Shown: positions 44,088-58,219 of the stretch, one piece after another | Numbering within the stretch: position 1 is the first letter of the stretch | Layout: each line of letters begins with the position of its first letter | NCBI GenBank assembly: GCA_039583875.1 | Contig: CM077159.1 | Location: 104,307,287 to 104,371,286 of the forward strand | Direction of reading: 5' to 3' | Length of the DNA: 64,000 nt | Source: Platanthera guangdongensis | Lineage: Eukaryota > Streptophyta > Magnoliopsida > Asparagales > Orchidaceae | Program-made: the position numbers and the translations under genes | The notes under the pieces: generated by a model | Told to the model about the DNA's origin: nothing | Seen by the model: only the letters and a program-made list of their open reading frames with translations | Databases searched by the model: none

Positions 44088-45869
44088 TGTTGGGTCCATT
44101 GATCACAATGTCCTATATTTGAAGATTGCCGACAGGTCAATGGTATACACATGAATGTATCTAATATATGTTCAAGTTCATTATGTACAGGTTGTATACT
44201 GCTACATTGATTAGAGAGGCAGTCAGAGTCACAATGATAGTTGGACTCAAGACAGGTTGCTTAACAAGAAGAAAATTGGCTACGTCCAAAAGCGTTGAGT
44301 GAACTCACCTCATACAATGCCAAAAAGGGGAAAGCATTGACAGAACTCTATGCTATCAAATCCTCAGTGTTGCTGACTAGAAATCTATCAAGGACAGAAG
44401 CATTGAGTGAAGGCAGTTCGCTCAACGCCTACTCAACTGGATTTCAGATCAAGTATAAAATGGTTGAGTGAAGCAAGCCACTCAATTCCTCATCAAGAAG
44501 ATAAGGTAAAGTCCAGAAGCATTGATTGTATAAGCTCTAATAAATGCCTTCATATAGATAAATTTCAACCAAGTCCAAAAGCATTGAGTGATGAAGGATC
44601 ACTCAATGCCTTAATAGTTAGACTGTAAATGTCAAAAGCATTGAGTGTTGAAGGTTCACTCGACACCTCAAAATGCAGAATTCTTCTAAGTATTTCTGCG
44701 TTGAGTGACAAGGCCTAACTAAACGCCTATGCAGCTTTTCTCGGAATTACCAAGTCCACAAGTGCTGAGTCATGCTGATGTCATCAATAAATAAAATGTC
44801 GCCTGATTTGCGCACTAGATGACAAAAGGCATTATATGCCTTTAATACAACATTTAATGCAAAAGAGATGTTGTAGTTACTACTTCTGGCTGGTCCATAC
44901 TACGCATAGAGCCGTTGGACGGAGATCAATAAAGAACATTTCCGAGAAATTAAAGGAAATCTTTTTTGATCATCTTCTTCCTCTCGATTAAGAAGAAAAT
45001 TTCCTGAAATCATTCTTACAGTGAGTTTGTGAACCACAGACAGAAGTTGGTTATCGAAGAAATCAAGAACTGAAGAATTAATTTGTCTTCAACAGCAAGA
45101 TCAGAAGTCTTGTTTTATGAACAAGAAGAAGTTGCAGAGCTACTTCAGGTTGTTGTTCATCTTCAAGGCCACTACAATCAACTATTACATCAAAGGCTTG
45201 AAGGTGCTGGGCTCTGCAGTGTCTTCTCAGTACAGGCTAAAATATTGAAGATCTAAATACTTGTTGTTGTGGAGAAGATTGGAATGAAGTTTTTTAGTTC
45301 AAGAAGAAGAAGACTTAGAGAATCTTTTTCTCTAGAGTCAATCACCATCAAACACAAACTCTTTCTGTAGGATCATTAATGATTAGAGTTATAAGCCTAA
45401 AATATAAAGGCTGAGAGTTAGGATCTGAGCTATAGGAGATTTATTATCTCTGAGTATAGGGCTAACCTTCTAGCCTGAGTGGTAGGGCTTTTTGTTAAGC
45501 TTAAGGTAGGTGATTTGGAGGATCACTGAGCTATAGGAGTGAAGTTTACTCTGAGAGGGTAGGGATTAGGCCTGAGGTAGGACTTGGAGGAAGTTTGAGA
45601 GATCCCGATGGATCTGTGTTGTAAGCTCTTTGAGCCGAGATTTGGAGAAGATTGTCTTGTCTAACACACTATTAGAAAGGTGGGAGGGAAAGTGGATGTA
45701 CCCATACCTTGGGGAACCACTATAAATACTGGTGTGCTGATCTGTGTTCTTGAAAGCAAACTCAATAATCTATCTTACAGCACACCAAATCAAAAAGTAG
45801 TCATAAAGACTTGAAAACCTATTCACCCTCCCTCTAGGTGTATAGCTAATATTGAAACAAAGACTTTCA
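44088..45869 (+). repeat. S4 3' LTR
   Basis: 1,782 bp, TGTTGGGTCC...AAAGACTTTCA. The U3 hairpin array (GCATTGAGTGATGAAGG...TCACTCAATGCC) spans 44,280-44,740. A TATA-like CAATAAAG lies at 44,927-44,934, in the same place after GAGCCGTTGGACGG as the boxes of S2 and S3. Leader repeats of TAGGATCTGAG type are at 45,370-45,620. The right flank is the C2 integrase linker, so S4 is inserted in C2. Confidence 0.88.
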
Positions 45870-47223
45870 TCATCCTCGACGTGGTAAGTGACAAAATCAC
45901 TACTGAAGGTTATGAGAGTTCTCTCTCACAGAAGTCCTTCGAGACTATAGTACATTATTGTTTACTGGAACTGAAGAGGAGGTGCTCGGTACTGATTCAA
46001 GATCTTCGTCAGTAATAGTTGTCTGCATACCTGGGAGTGATAGGTTCTTGTCTCTAAGGATTTTATCTTCAAAAAATACTTCATCTCTAGATTCTATAAT
46101 GATGTTATTAGAGACATCTAAGAATCTATCTACAACACTATCCTTAGCACAGCCTAGGTAGACACATGTGTTGGTCCAAGGTCCAAGCTTAGACCTTATT
46201 GGTTCGAAAACCCTAACATATGATATACAACCCCAGGTCTTAAGTATAGTTAAGGTTGGGTGTCTCTTAAACCAAAGCTCATAGGGTATAACCCCTAACT
46301 TAGCATGGGACTTATTCAGAATGTGTTTTGTAGTTAAAACTATTTTCCCCAATAAGCACTAAGCATGCCAGAAGTCAGGAGCATGGAGTTTAACATTTCT
46401 GTTAACATTCCATTCTTTCACTCAGTTATATCATATTATTGGGGTGAGTCAGGAGAGGTGGTTTCTGGTATCACTCCTTGAGAGGCAAGGGAACCCTTGA
46501 ACTCATTGGACATCTATTCTCCTCCTCTATGACTTCTAAACCTTTGATTTTCATGTCAAGTTGGTTTTCTACCCTAGTTTTGAAAAAACAAAACTTTTCA
46601 AATGCTTCATTTTAGTTTTAAGAAGGTAAATTTAACAGAACCTAGAGCAGTCATCTATAAAAATGATCATAAACTTCCTACCCACTCTTATGACAAAACC
46701 TTTAAAGTAACATATGTTAGAATGTATTAACTCTAGGTGTGTTGTGCTCGTAGTAACCACACTAAATGTTTCCTAGTGATCTTAGTTTGTGCACGCACTT
46801 CACATTTCTCAGATTTATTTTTAGTGTCTAATGTGATCCGGTGAGTTCTATCTATTTGGAACATTTTCCTTTAGTTCACGTGTCCTAATCTCTCATGTAG
46901 ATTCTTAGGGCTAACTAATTTTGATTGCACTTGTTGAACTATTTCGTTTGCAAGATTTAGTCGGTACATTCTATTTTCAACATATGAACAACCAAAATAG
47001 TGTGAGTTAACTAATAATGTTACTCTACTACTATAAATTAAAAAAACATATCAGCATCACAAAGTTGACTAATAAACACTAAATTTGCAACTAATGCAGG
47101 ATTAAAATTAATAATTTCCAAAAAAATAAACTTCACCTGGGTTGGGCACCAAGGTAGCATTCCCAACATGGGTCACCTTAGTATCTCCTCCATTGCAGTT
47201 CTCCACCATTTTTATACTACTAT
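45870..47223 (-). pseudogene. pol: C2: copia integrase fragment, left arm
   Basis: Reading leftward from 47,223: KVTHVGNATLVPNPGEVYFL, an integrase zinc-finger region, core remnants, then 46,352-45,945 with TKHILNKSHAKLGVIPYELW, WGCISYVRVFEP, CVYLGCAKDSVVDRFLD and an acidic linker, ending near FVTYHVED-like sequence where S4 begins. It belongs to a copia lineage other than SIRE. The protease continues across G3 at 58,220. Confidence 0.8.
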
Positions 47224-50027
47224 TGTCACAACCATCATTTTCTCAGCATTTAATAATGTATCTGAGTAAGAGAAAATACACAATGTGATGTCACGATGTG
47301 ATGTCACGCTGTATAGGGGACAACTGTAGACACTCAGGCAAGAACCTACTCCTGACACTTTTCATGAAATTCTCAAGTTCTTTATGATGGAGATATAAGC
47401 ACTGTTTGGGGGGACTTATTTTCACCGGTCAAGTGGTACATGCGGTCATAACCGCTTGATCGATGAAAATACGTCCCCCCAAATGGAGCCATAGTTTGAG
47501 TTTTAATGGTTGTGTCCCTCGCCTCAGTGGTTTAAATAGTCTAAGGGTGAAAATATACATATACATAATAGAAAATACTTGGTTTATTTCATTTATTATC
47601 CTATATGAGTATGAAGATCCAATAGAACTATTCATGATATGCACACCTCTAGATTTAGTATAAGTACAAAATGAGCTTTTACGTTTATTAAAGTAGAGTG
47701 TCATTTGATTTAAAGAGATATTATGAGTACGAGATAAAAGTATTTATCTTTTTATACTTTGAAAATAACTAACATGCAAACCTAACATAAAACCATCCCA
47801 GAGAGCAAGTAGGTACGACAAACAGCTAGAAAATTAGCATAGCAGCTAACAAATAGTCTATTATCCAAAACAATTCATTGTGGTCATAAAGAACCAGACA
47901 CGAGCCCACAGAACAAAGTGTATGTCTCAACTAAAATAGGAACAACAAAACTACCTCACAGAGGTGAGGGAAGAACCACTGCTACTACTGCAGAACGCTA
48001 GAGACTACCAACTCTAGCTACTCAAACCGCTACTGCTTCGGGCCTGAGGCATTCAAAAGAAAATAATGCCTTAGCAAAAATATATGCAAATGGCAATAAA
48101 GATCAAAATCAACTAGTTAGACTCGTTAAGAGGGTTACCAACCCAAACAGATTAGCTATCAAACCACAACTTCTAAATCAAAACACAGTGTGAAAATGAA
48201 GAATTCAAGAGGTTAATTATGTAAAAGTGCACCAAGTGTGACAAAGCACTATGCTTTATTAACATCAGTAAGAGTATGCTTATAAACATATGTATATATA
48301 TAAGAAAAGACTGATCAGTTAAACATGTGAATCATTAACACTGGTAAAAGAAACCCAGTACGGAGGCAGTGGACACTTGTCCATCACAAACCATCAGACC
48401 AAACAATCTTAAGAAGGTACTGTGGTGGACAGATTGTCTAACAAAACCAAATAGTACATAAGAAGAGAAAATAAGAAACACGCACCAGGTGTAATGATTC
48501 ACAAACCGTCACTGAGGTGGTGGTCCTTTATCCATTGCCAACCAAAGGCCACAAATAAACTTCCAAAAATACTGATAACGAAAGAAAAACCAAAAGTCTA
48601 CGAAGGTATTCTCGACAAATAGGTGGGTCACTCGTCGAAAACTTCTAAGTCCACATGGATTTGTTGATAACATTTGATGAATTGACTCGACGATGAAGGT
48701 CAAACTCGGCAGATTCAGAGTAAGTACTCGACAGAAAAATTCTAAGTACACACCGATTCATCGAGAGTACTCGACGAGTTCGAAGACACTCATCAAATGC
48801 ACTAAATCACGCAACTCACTCGATGCTAACACTTCACTCGACGAATAAAAGGATACTCGATGAATTTAACTTGGTTTCGCGAATATACTCAGCGAATGAA
48901 GGGATACTCGATGAAAAGACTTAGCTAATTCAACTAATACCCAATGATACTCAATGAATTCGTCGACAATACTCGACGAGTTGACATCACTAGATGAATT
49001 TTACTTCACTCAATGCCTAACTGAAATTACTCGATGAATTCGTCAAGATTACTCGACGAAAAAGACTTGACTCCACAAATTTACCTGGTCTCGATGAATT
49101 GGACTTGACCTCACATCGATACTCGACGAATTACACTCGACGAATAGGACTCAAATCGGTCATGAACACTTGATAATTTCACTCGACGAAAAGGACTCAG
49201 ACTGATTCCTACACTACTCTGATTCGACGAACACAAACCCTACCCTATTCCTACATCTTATAAAGGAAGGAAAAAGATAATAAGAGCAAATGAACTAGCA
49301 AGAGGGGAGTAATCACCACTTGTCTCAAAATCTTCTGAAAACCGGCATCTCAAGCGCTCCGCCTTAAGGATCGGCCACAAGAACTCCTCGTCTACAATGT
49401 CTAAAAAATTTCGGGCAAAAGAAGGGTTAAGTACAAATACCCTAACGTCAAAAATCCAAGAAACAAGAAAATCTTACAGTGCACCGGATCTCTGATAGGT
49501 GGCACAAGACGACTTTGCGATAACGCGTCGCTCTCTTCTTTCCACCCTTCAGACCAATGACTTGGGGAAGGCGATGAATAGGATTTTCATTTTATAAGTA
49601 TATATATATATATAATATTATAATATTAATATAATTTACAAGAAAAACTCAAACAACGAGAATTACTAAAACACCTCGATTTTCGATGAAATTCACACCA
49701 AAGCTAAATGTCGGTGCTACAAATCCAATGACGAAGTCAAAATCAGGATCCGACAAACCAAACTCAGGTTAAAATTTCCCGAAGTTAAAATAATAATAAT
49801 CCTATTAAAATTCACCAAGACTCCAATTAAGCCCAGATCGTAATGAAACTTCACTAGCACGCTTAAAATTAACCACTTAAATTTTCCCAAGTCAAAAACT
49901 CTAATTTAGATGAACAAAATTATGCACTAATGACGGTGCCCCGCTAACTATGGGTCAATGTAACGCCCTTACATCACTATTATGCCACAAGGAGTAAAAC
50001 AATTATCGAAAATTCAGGAGCGTTACA
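47224..50027 (-). repeat. G3 3' LTR
   Basis: 2,804 bp, plus-strand ends TGTCACAACC...GAGCGTTACA, paired with 55,477-58,219. It contains a CTCGACGA-type dyad array (48,600-49,215) and, upstream of the array in sense, a TATA-like CCTTTATAAGATG near 49,256-49,268. In G3 the array would therefore be transcribed, unlike in the SIRE elements. Confidence 0.9.
48600..49215 (-). repeat. G3 LTR dyad array (CTCGACGAATT / AATTCGTCGAG)
   Basis: About 20 half sites of ACTCGACGAA, ACTCGATGAA and TTCGTCGAG type, often arranged as GAATTCGTCGAGATTACTCG. The second LTR has the same array at 56,750-57,335. The core TCGACGA/TCGTCGA equals that of the S1 and G2 arrays although the LTRs are otherwise unrelated. 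Confidence 0.88.
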
Positions 50028-53000
50028 GCCACTCCCCCTAAAAGAAAATTTCGTCCCAAAACTTGATACACAAATCGAATCTGAAATAGAAAGGAAGTAG
50101 CCAAAGGTTATTGGATAGAAATACTTACCAAGGGAAACTAGGGGAAAAGGTGAGGATGAGCCACTCTCATAGCTGATTCCAACTCCCATGTCGAGCTCGC
50201 AACATCCTGGTTTCGCCAAAGAACCTTGACCATGTATATTATCTTTCTCCACAACACTCGATCCTGAGTCTCCAGAATACAAATAGGCTCCTCGGCAAAG
50301 GAAAGATTAGGCTGTATCCGGAGCACCGAGTCAAGGACATGCCGATCACTAAGCACACACTTTCGCAACTAGCTCACATGAAACACATCGTGAACACCGT
50401 GGAAAATAGCTGGCAAATACAACCTATAAGCTGACACTCTGATGCGCTCAACAACCTGGAAAGGTCCCACATACCTGGGATCCAACTTGTGGTTCCTTAC
50501 AAACCTCTTAATACCTAGCATCGGAGAAACCTTTAGGAAAACCATATCCCCAACTACAAACTCCAGATCAACTCTTTGTTTATTTGCATACTTCTCATAA
50601 CACTCCTGAGTTAGACGAAGCTTTTCACGAATATGTGTTACAGAAATACTCATTTCTTCCATTGCTTCTGAATCTAACAACGGTCTCTCACCAACCTCAG
50701 CCTAAAACAAGAGCGTTTTACAATGCCTCCCATACAAAGCCACAAAGGGGGCCATCTACAAACTCTTTTGCTAACTGTTATTATAGGAAAATTCCATCAG
50801 TCTAAGATGTTGGTCCCATACTCCACCATGGTCCAGAATATAATATCTGATCATAACCACAAAATTTTGATTAACTCTTTCTATTTGACCATTGGTCTGC
50901 GGGTGGTAAGAAGTTGAATACCTGAGGTCAGTGCCCAACCCTTCCTGCAAACTTCTCCTGAAATGCAACGTAAATCAGAGTCTCGATCTGACACAATACT
51001 TATCGACACTCCATGCAGTCTGATGACTTCATCCAAATATAATTCTGCAATCTTCTTCATGGAATAACCAATCTTAAAAGGCACAAAGTGAGCACACTTC
51101 ATTAATCTATCAACTATGACTCACACAGAATCATGCCCTTGGGTAGAACTCAGCAAACCGGTAATAAAATCCCTGGAAATACTCTCCCACATCCAACATA
51201 GAATATCCAAAGGCATCATCTTACCACTAGGCCTTCTATGATCTGCCTTCTATGATCTGCCTTAACGCGCTTGTAGGTGGAGCACTCAGACACGAACTTA
51301 GCTATGTTGTTCTTCTTCCCATACCACCAAACGATCTGCTTCAGATCTTTATACATATTTGTGGATCTTTGGTGGTATGCAATACTAGAACCATGCACTT
51401 CACTGCAAATCCTTGGCTGAATATCACCAACAACTGGAATACAGTATCTGTCGTGGTACTTCAAGGTACCCACATCATTAATCAAAAAGTCCGGTAATTC
51501 CCCTTTTTCAGTTCTACTCCGGATGTGCTCCAAATCAGGATCTTCCTTCTGATATAGCCTTATAAACATAATCTATGAAGGCTCTGTCACTTCCAAGCTA
51601 TATGGCGAGTCGCTACCTCCAACAGTTATGTTCATTAATAAGAACTCTTCCACTAATGATTGCACAGAAAGGTTAAAAATTTGTGTGGTCTTTCTACTAA
51701 AGACGTCGGTTACCATATTAGCTTTGCCCGGATGATAAAGGATCTCGACCTCGTAATCTACAATATACTCCAACCATCTATGCTAGCGCAAATTTAGCTT
51801 TTTCTGAGTGAAAACATATTTCAACCTCTTATGGTCTGTATAAATCTTGCACAATGTGTCATACAGCAAACGTTTCCAAAGCTTCAGGGCGTAAATCACT
51901 GCCACAAACTCCAAATCATGCATAGGGTAATTCTTTTCATGAACCTACAATTGCCTCGACCCATACGCAATAACCTTTCCTTCTTGCATCAAGACACATC
52001 TGATCCCGACGTGTGATTCATCCACATAAACAGTATACTCAACACCTTCGGTAGGTAGAGATAACATTGGAGCAATGCACAATCTCTTTTTCAATTCCTG
52101 AAAGGCTCCTTCGCACTAACACAGTGTTCTTCTGTGTAAGCTTAGTTAGAGGTGCCGACAGTATAGAGAATCCTTCCATGAACCTTTTATAATAGCCTGC
52201 CAACCCTAAGAAGCTTCTTATCTCATTAGGTGTGGTAGGTCTTCTCCAGTCCATCACAATAACTATCTTTTCTGGGTCAACAAAAATTCCCTCCTTATTG
52301 ACAACATGACCCAAAAATAACACTTGAGGAAGCCAGAACTCACACTTACTCAACATTACATACAATTTATGCTCCCTTGAAGTAGATAGAACTTGGCGCA
52401 AATGCTGTGGATACTCCTCAGCACTCCGGGAATATAACAGAACATCGTCGATGAAAACGACCACAAAATGATCTGAGTCATCTTTAAATATTCTATTCAT
52501 CATGTACACGAAAGCAGAGGGTGCATTAGTCAGTCCAAACGACATCACCATGAACTCAAAATGTCCATGCCAGGAGCGAAAAGCGGTCCGTAGAACATCC
52601 AACTCTCGAATCCTCAACTGATGGTAGCCTGAACGAGGATCGATCTTTGAGAACACCGTAATACTATGCAAATGATCAAACAAATCATCTATCCGCGAAA
52701 AGGGATAACTATTCTTGATGGTTACCTTATTCAACTCCTTATAATCAATGCACAACCTCATAGAACCATCCTTCTTTTTATAAAAAAGACAGGAGCACCC
52801 CAAGGAGAAGAACTTGGCCTAATAAATCCATACTACAACAATTCATCTAGCTGGGTACGCAACTCTTCCAGCTCACGAGGGGCCATATGGTATGGTGCCT
52901 TAGCAATAGGGCGAGTACCTGGCTCAAGGTCAATAACAAATTCCGCATCTCTCCCAGGCGGAAGACCAGGAAGACCAACTGGGAAATCATCGAGGAACTC

Positions 53001-53493
53001 TCGCACCATGAAAATATCCTCGATGCGCGGTATACTACTAACAGTTCCCAAAATAGAAATCAAATAAGCAAAATAACCAGAATCTAAGAGTTTCTAAGCA
53101 CATACTGCAAAAATAATCGGGGAATCCTGGCGTGAAAAGCCATACACACTCTTGGGGTGGTCGTTGTCCATCTTGAAGTCCCGATGCTTTACGTTGAATT
53201 GGATAACATCATCATATCTGTACAACCAATCCATGCCCAAAATCACATCGAAGTCCTCCAGGTCTAGTACCTTCAAATCGGCAAAAGATAAGAAATCACC
53301 TAAAAGGATAGGACAACTCTGGATACACTGGTCAGACACCACCGAGTCACCAGAGGGAAACTTAACACCAAACGAATCGCTGACTTGATCAAAAGTCAGA
53401 CGGTGATGTTATACAAAATTCTTAGCCACAAACGACTAGGTAGCACCTGAATCAAAAAGGACACACGCCCAACGGTTCTTTACCTCAAACTTC
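50028..53493 (-). pseudogene. pol: G3 pol: PR-RT-RNase H-INT-chromodomain (broken)
   Basis: Reading leftward: protease (VLFDSGAT at about 53,440-53,460, then FDVILGMDWLYRYDDV), the acidic linker (FPVGLPGLPPGRDAEFVIDL), RT from 52,803 ([37 protein letters not shown]) with catalytic [10 protein letters not shown] intact, RNase H (51,573-52,035, broken), the integrase zinc finger (HQRSTNMYKDLKQIVWW, CSTYKRVKAD), core pieces, QTNGQIERVNQNF, the GPF module (DPRYVGPFQVVERI), and a chromodomain (YMVKVLWRNQDVASSTWELE) at 50,138-50,230. At least six frameshifts or stops. The tract after the stop (CCCCCTAAAAGAAAATTTCG) resembles that of G2. Confidence 0.88.
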
Positions 53494-53571
53494 CTGATAA
53501 AATCGTTTACGTAACTAGCCGAACAACATCAAAACTAAAGCTAAAAGCTAAGAACTAGATTAAAATCTAAC
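53494..53571 (-). other. G3 intron between gag and protease (78 nt)
   Basis: In sense it opens CTCAG|GTTAGATT and closes TTTTATCAG|GAAG. It is T-rich. The unspliced Gag frame stops at the first intron codon (GGT TAG). Splicing joins VIS-G to SFEV-like sequence, but the present copy then needs one more base to stay in frame with VLFDSGAT, consistent with later decay. Position is the same as in G1, G2 and G4. Confidence 0.65.
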
Positions 53572-54840
53572 CTGAGATTACTTGGGTGGAACTCTGCGCT
53601 TCTTCCATTGTCACCACATTCAACTTGTCCTTCCCTTTATCCAAATGTTGTGGCGGCGGCGGTAAGGCATGAAGTGGAACTAGCTGTAGCGGGGGCTGAG
53701 ACCATCGGTACTTAGACTTCAAATGTTTTTTTTCTCACACTAGAAATAGACCTTATCCTTTGTCCAATAATGGGCAACGTCATGCCCCTTTTGCTTACAC
53801 GACACATAAACCAGATCTCCTTTGGGCATGCTTTGAATTGCAAGCACCTGCTGCTTCTTATGAGCTCCCAATCTATTGAAACACTTCTCGAAGGGATGGC
53901 CTGGCTGGCCACAGAAACTAGACACTTCCTTTCTTCCTTTCTTTGAAGCTAGGCCAGATGCCCGAGAGCTTCCACTGTCATTAGACTTCCTCTTGTCCTT
54001 CCTCATCTATTACCTCGATTATTGGCATTATCGATAGCCTTAACTCTCATACCAGCTTCTACTGCCTCAGCATAAGTCTCCGACCAGTACACAATAGCCA
54101 ACTGCTGGATGTCGCTACGAAGTCCTCCAAGGAATCACTTCACCCTACCTGCCTCAGAGGCTACTAAATCTGGAGAAAACCTACACAACTTACTAAATTC
54201 TATCTCATACTCACTAATTGTGAGCTGTCTCTATTTTTGGAGCGGAAAATTATTCATCAGACAGTCTTGCTCGACCGATGGCAGAAATTTCTTTAGTAAC
54301 ATCCCTTTGAAAGATTCCCACGAACATCCCTCTGTGAGGCTCTCTTTCTCTTAGATCCACCAGCTCATTACAAGTCCCTTCAGCCGGTAAGCGGCAACCA
54401 TTACCTTTTGGCCTACAGAAATTCCCGAATATGAAAACATCTCCTCAATGACAATGATCCAATCATCTAAAGCCATGAAATCGGCTCTCCCATCGTAGGT
54501 AGGAGGTCTTAATCGCTGGAAGTGAGAAACGAATTCATCTCTGATGGCAACAGAACCAGAGGTGCCAGAGGATCAGGAGGAACATGCAAAATCTAGCCCA
54601 CTATAGGGTCCTGTACCACAGGCTGATGCCCTAAGGATGCAGTCAACAAAGCCTGAATCTACGATTGCATAGCAACAATCTGCCTTGCAAACCTCATTGC
54701 TCTGCCACAACCCTTCAATCACGGCCTTACTTTGTGCACCTGACGAATCACCCTCAGACTAGAGAGTCGACCTTATCACAACACGCTTACGCGGCCTTCC
54801 TAATAATGCAACGAACAACTCATCAAACCTAGCTTAATGC
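53572..54840 (-). pseudogene. gag: G3 gag (broken)
   Basis: Pieces in order: RLRPPTYDGRADFMALDDWI near 54,480-54,540, VMVAAYRLKGLVMSWW near 54,370-54,410, FLPSVEQDCLMNNFP near 54,250-54,290, ISEYEIEFSKLCRFSPDLVA near 54,150-54,220, then a Lys/Ser-rich linker and two worn knuckles (FCGQPGHPFEKC and SCKQKGHDVAHYW, each missing a Cys). It ends TQVIS-G at the intron. Stops at several sites. Confidence 0.8.
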
Positions 54841-55476
54841 TAGAACTACTCAATTCAGTTCAGACCAAACATGTACAGATACTTCCTCTTGCGGCTTCCT
54901 TGCTCTAGGATTTTCAAAAGTGATGTTGTGCTTTAACTTAGGATTATAAACCATCATCCTATTGACTCATGTGCATATAATATGAATGCAGGAATTTGTA
55001 TTCCTTTGTTTTAAAACTATGTGCGTACGTATGTCATCATGTAGACCTTAGCTTGACACGTGTGCTTATACTATGATATGTTATGCGAGCAGTGATATGC
55101 ATTCTAATAAAGGCCTTAATGCATGTTATGAGTAGCGTACATATGAAATATTATTCATCCCATACTATATAATACCGCATGTAACGAAAAATAAATTTTA
55201 ATGGGCATCCATGTGATGATTGTTATGCATCTCATACTACACAACAGTCACATGTTGCATCCTATGAGGATCCATATACAAACACATGTTATGCATCCCA
55301 TAATACATAATATGCCTCGTATACTTCTTGTCACTCTTATAAGTATAGTTTTCATACTTCAGCCATGACGTACTGATGATACATCGGTGTGTGTATGCAA
55401 TGAGACAAAACAACTAAAACTTAGCAGAGATAGTCGTACGACAAACTTGTCAAACGAACCTCCCTCTGATACCAAC
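54841..55476 (-). other. G3 5' leader and primer-binding site
   Basis: GTTGGTATCAGAGG (55,463-55,476 in sense) directly follows the LTR end and matches initiator Met-tRNA. The leader is A/T-rich and holds diverged repeats of TGTTATGCATCYCATACTA (55,140-55,310). No ORF. Confidence 0.8.
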
Positions 55477-58219
55477 TATCACAACCTGCATTTTCTCAGC
55501 ATTTAATAATGTATCAGAGTAAGAGAAAATATACGTCGTGATGCCATGTCGTGCAAGGGATAACTGCAGACGCTCAGGCAAGAACCTACTCTTAACACTT
55601 TTCATGAAATTCTCAAGTTCGTTATGATGAAGATATAGTTTGAGTTTTAATGGCAGTGTCCCTCTACTCAGTGGATTAAATAGTCTATGGGTGAAAATAT
55701 ACATTTACGCAGCGGAAAATATGTGGTTTATTTCATTTATTATCCTATGTGAGTATGAAGATCTAATAGGACTATTCATGATATGTACACCTCTAGATTT
55801 AGTATAAGTACAAAAAAAGCTTTTACGTTCGTTAAAGTAGACTGACAATTGATTTAAAGAGATGCTATGATTACGGGATAAAAGTATTCATCTTTTTATA
55901 CTTTGAAAATAATTAACATGCAATCCTAACATAAAATCATCCCAGAGAGCAAGTAGGTATGACAAACAACTAGAAATTAGCATAATAACTAACAAATAGT
56001 CTATCATCTACAACAATTCACTGTGGGCGTCAACAACCTGACACGAACCCACAGAATAAAGTGCATGTCTGAACTAAAATTGGAACAACAAAACTACCTC
56101 ATAGAGATGAGGGAAGAACCACTACTACTGTAGAATGCCTAAGACTACCGACTCTAGCTGCTCAGACCGCTATTGCTTCATGTGCCCGAGGCATTCAAAA
56201 GAAAAGAATGCCTCGGCAAAAATATATGCAAATGCCAATAAAGAACAAAATCAACTAATTAGACTCATTAAGAGGGTTACCAACCCAAGCAGATTAGTTG
56301 TCAAACCACAGAACCTAAATCAAAACATAGTGAGCAAATGAAGAATTCAAGAGGTTTATTATGTAAAAATGCACCAATTGCAATAAAGAGCTATACTATG
56401 TTAACATCAGCAAGAGTATGCTTATAAACATATGTATATATATAAGAAAAGACTGATCAGTTAAACACGTGAATCATTAACACCGGTAAAAGAAACCCGG
56501 TACTGAGGAAGTGGCCACTTGTCCAACACAAACCATCAGACCAAACAATCTCAAGAAGGCACTGTGGTGTTGGCCATATTGTCCGACACAATCCAAAAAT
56601 CGATAAGAAGAGAAAATAAGAAACACCCACCAGACATAATGATTCACAAACTAGCACTGAGGTGGTGGTCCTTTATCCACTTCCAAACAAAGGCCACAAA
56701 TAAACTTCCAAAATACTGATAACAAAAGAAAACTCGAAAGTCTACTAAGGTATTCTCGATGAATAGGTGGGTCACTCGTCGAAAAACTTCGAAGTTGACA
56801 CAGATTCATCGATAATATTCGACGAATTGACTCGACGATGAAGGTCAGACTCGATGAACTCAGAGTAAGTGCCCGATGGAAAAATTCTAAGTACACACTG
56901 ATTCGTCAAGAATACTGGACGAATTAAAAGGCACTCTATGAATATACTAAATCACTCAACGCACTCGACGTCAACACTTCACTCGATGAATAGAAGGATA
57001 CTCGACGAATTTAACTTGGTTCCGTGAATATACACGACAAGCGAAGGGATACTCGGCGAAAAGACTTAGCTAATTCAACTGATACCCAATGATACTCAAC
57101 GAATTCGTTGAGAAAACTCGACGAGTTTACTTCACTCGGTGAAATTAACTTCACTCGATGCCTAACTGGAATCACTCGACGAATTCGTCGAGATTACTCC
57201 ACGAAAAAGACTTGACTCCACAAATTTACCTAGTCTCGATGAATTGTACTTGACTATATATCGATACTCGAAGAATTACACTCGGCGAATAGGACTCAGA
57301 CCGATCATGAACACTCGACGATTTCACTCGATGAAAAGGACTTTGGTTGATTCCTACACTACTCTGATTCTACAAACACCAAACCTACCCTATTCCTATA
57401 TTCTATGAAGGAAGGAAAAAGGCAATAAGAGCAAATGAACTAGCAAGAGGGGAGGAATCACCACTTACCTCAAAATCTTCTGAAAAGCGGCCTCCCAAGC
57501 ACTCCACCTCAAGATCGGCCACAAGAACTCCTCGTCTATGATATCTGAAAATTTTCATGCAAAATAAGGGTTAAGATAAAATACCCTAACTTCAAAAATC
57601 CATGAAATGGAAAATTTTACCATGCACGCGAAGATTTTGGCGGGAGCTTTTCGGATCTTTGCTCCAACGAGGTTTCGTTCACCGGAGCTCCAATAGGAGG
57701 CATTCGGATGACTTCGCGATAGCATGTCACTCTCTTCTTTCCACCCTTAGGACCGATGACTTGGGGAAGATGATGAATAGTGTTTTCATTTTATAAGTAT
57801 ATATATATAATATTATTAATATAATTTACATGAAAAACTCAAGCGACGAGAATTACTAAAACATCTTGGTTTTCGATGAAATTTGCACTAAAGCTAAATG
57901 TTGGTGCTACGAATCCAACGATGAAGTCGAAATCAGGATCCTACAAACCAAACTCGGGTTAAATTTTCCCGAATTTAAAACAAAAATAATCCTAATAAAA
58001 TTCACTAGACTCCAATTAAGACCGAATCGCAACGAAACTTCACTAGCACGCTTAAAATTAACCACTTAAATTTTCTCAAATAAAAAACTCTAATTTCGAT
58101 GAACAAAATTACACACTAACGACGGCTCCCCGCTAATTATGTGTCAACATAACGCCCTTACATCACTATTACGCTACAAAATGGAGTAAAACAATTATCA
58201 AAAATTCTGGGGCGTTACA
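55477..58219 (-). repeat. G3 5' LTR
   Basis: 2,743 bp, plus-strand ends TATCACAACC...GGGCGTTACA (first TG worn to TA). It pairs along its length with 47,224-50,027, including the blocks near ATGAAGATCYAATAG and the dyad array at 56,750-57,335. Small ORFs here are incidental. Confidence 0.9.

Larger units (their letters stand above)
47224..58219 (-). mobile_element. G3: Ty3/gypsy chromovirus inserted in C2
   Basis: Complete gypsy element of 10,996 bp with two LTRs of about 2.75 kb, a primer site, a polypurine region, and gag-PR-RT-RNase H-INT-chromodomain. Flanks ACTAT (47,219-47,223) and ACTGT (58,220-58,224) are a target duplication with one mismatch. C2 coding sequence continues on both sides, which confirms the insertion. 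Coding regions are broken in many places and the LTRs are visibly diverged, so it is older than G2. Confidence 0.92.
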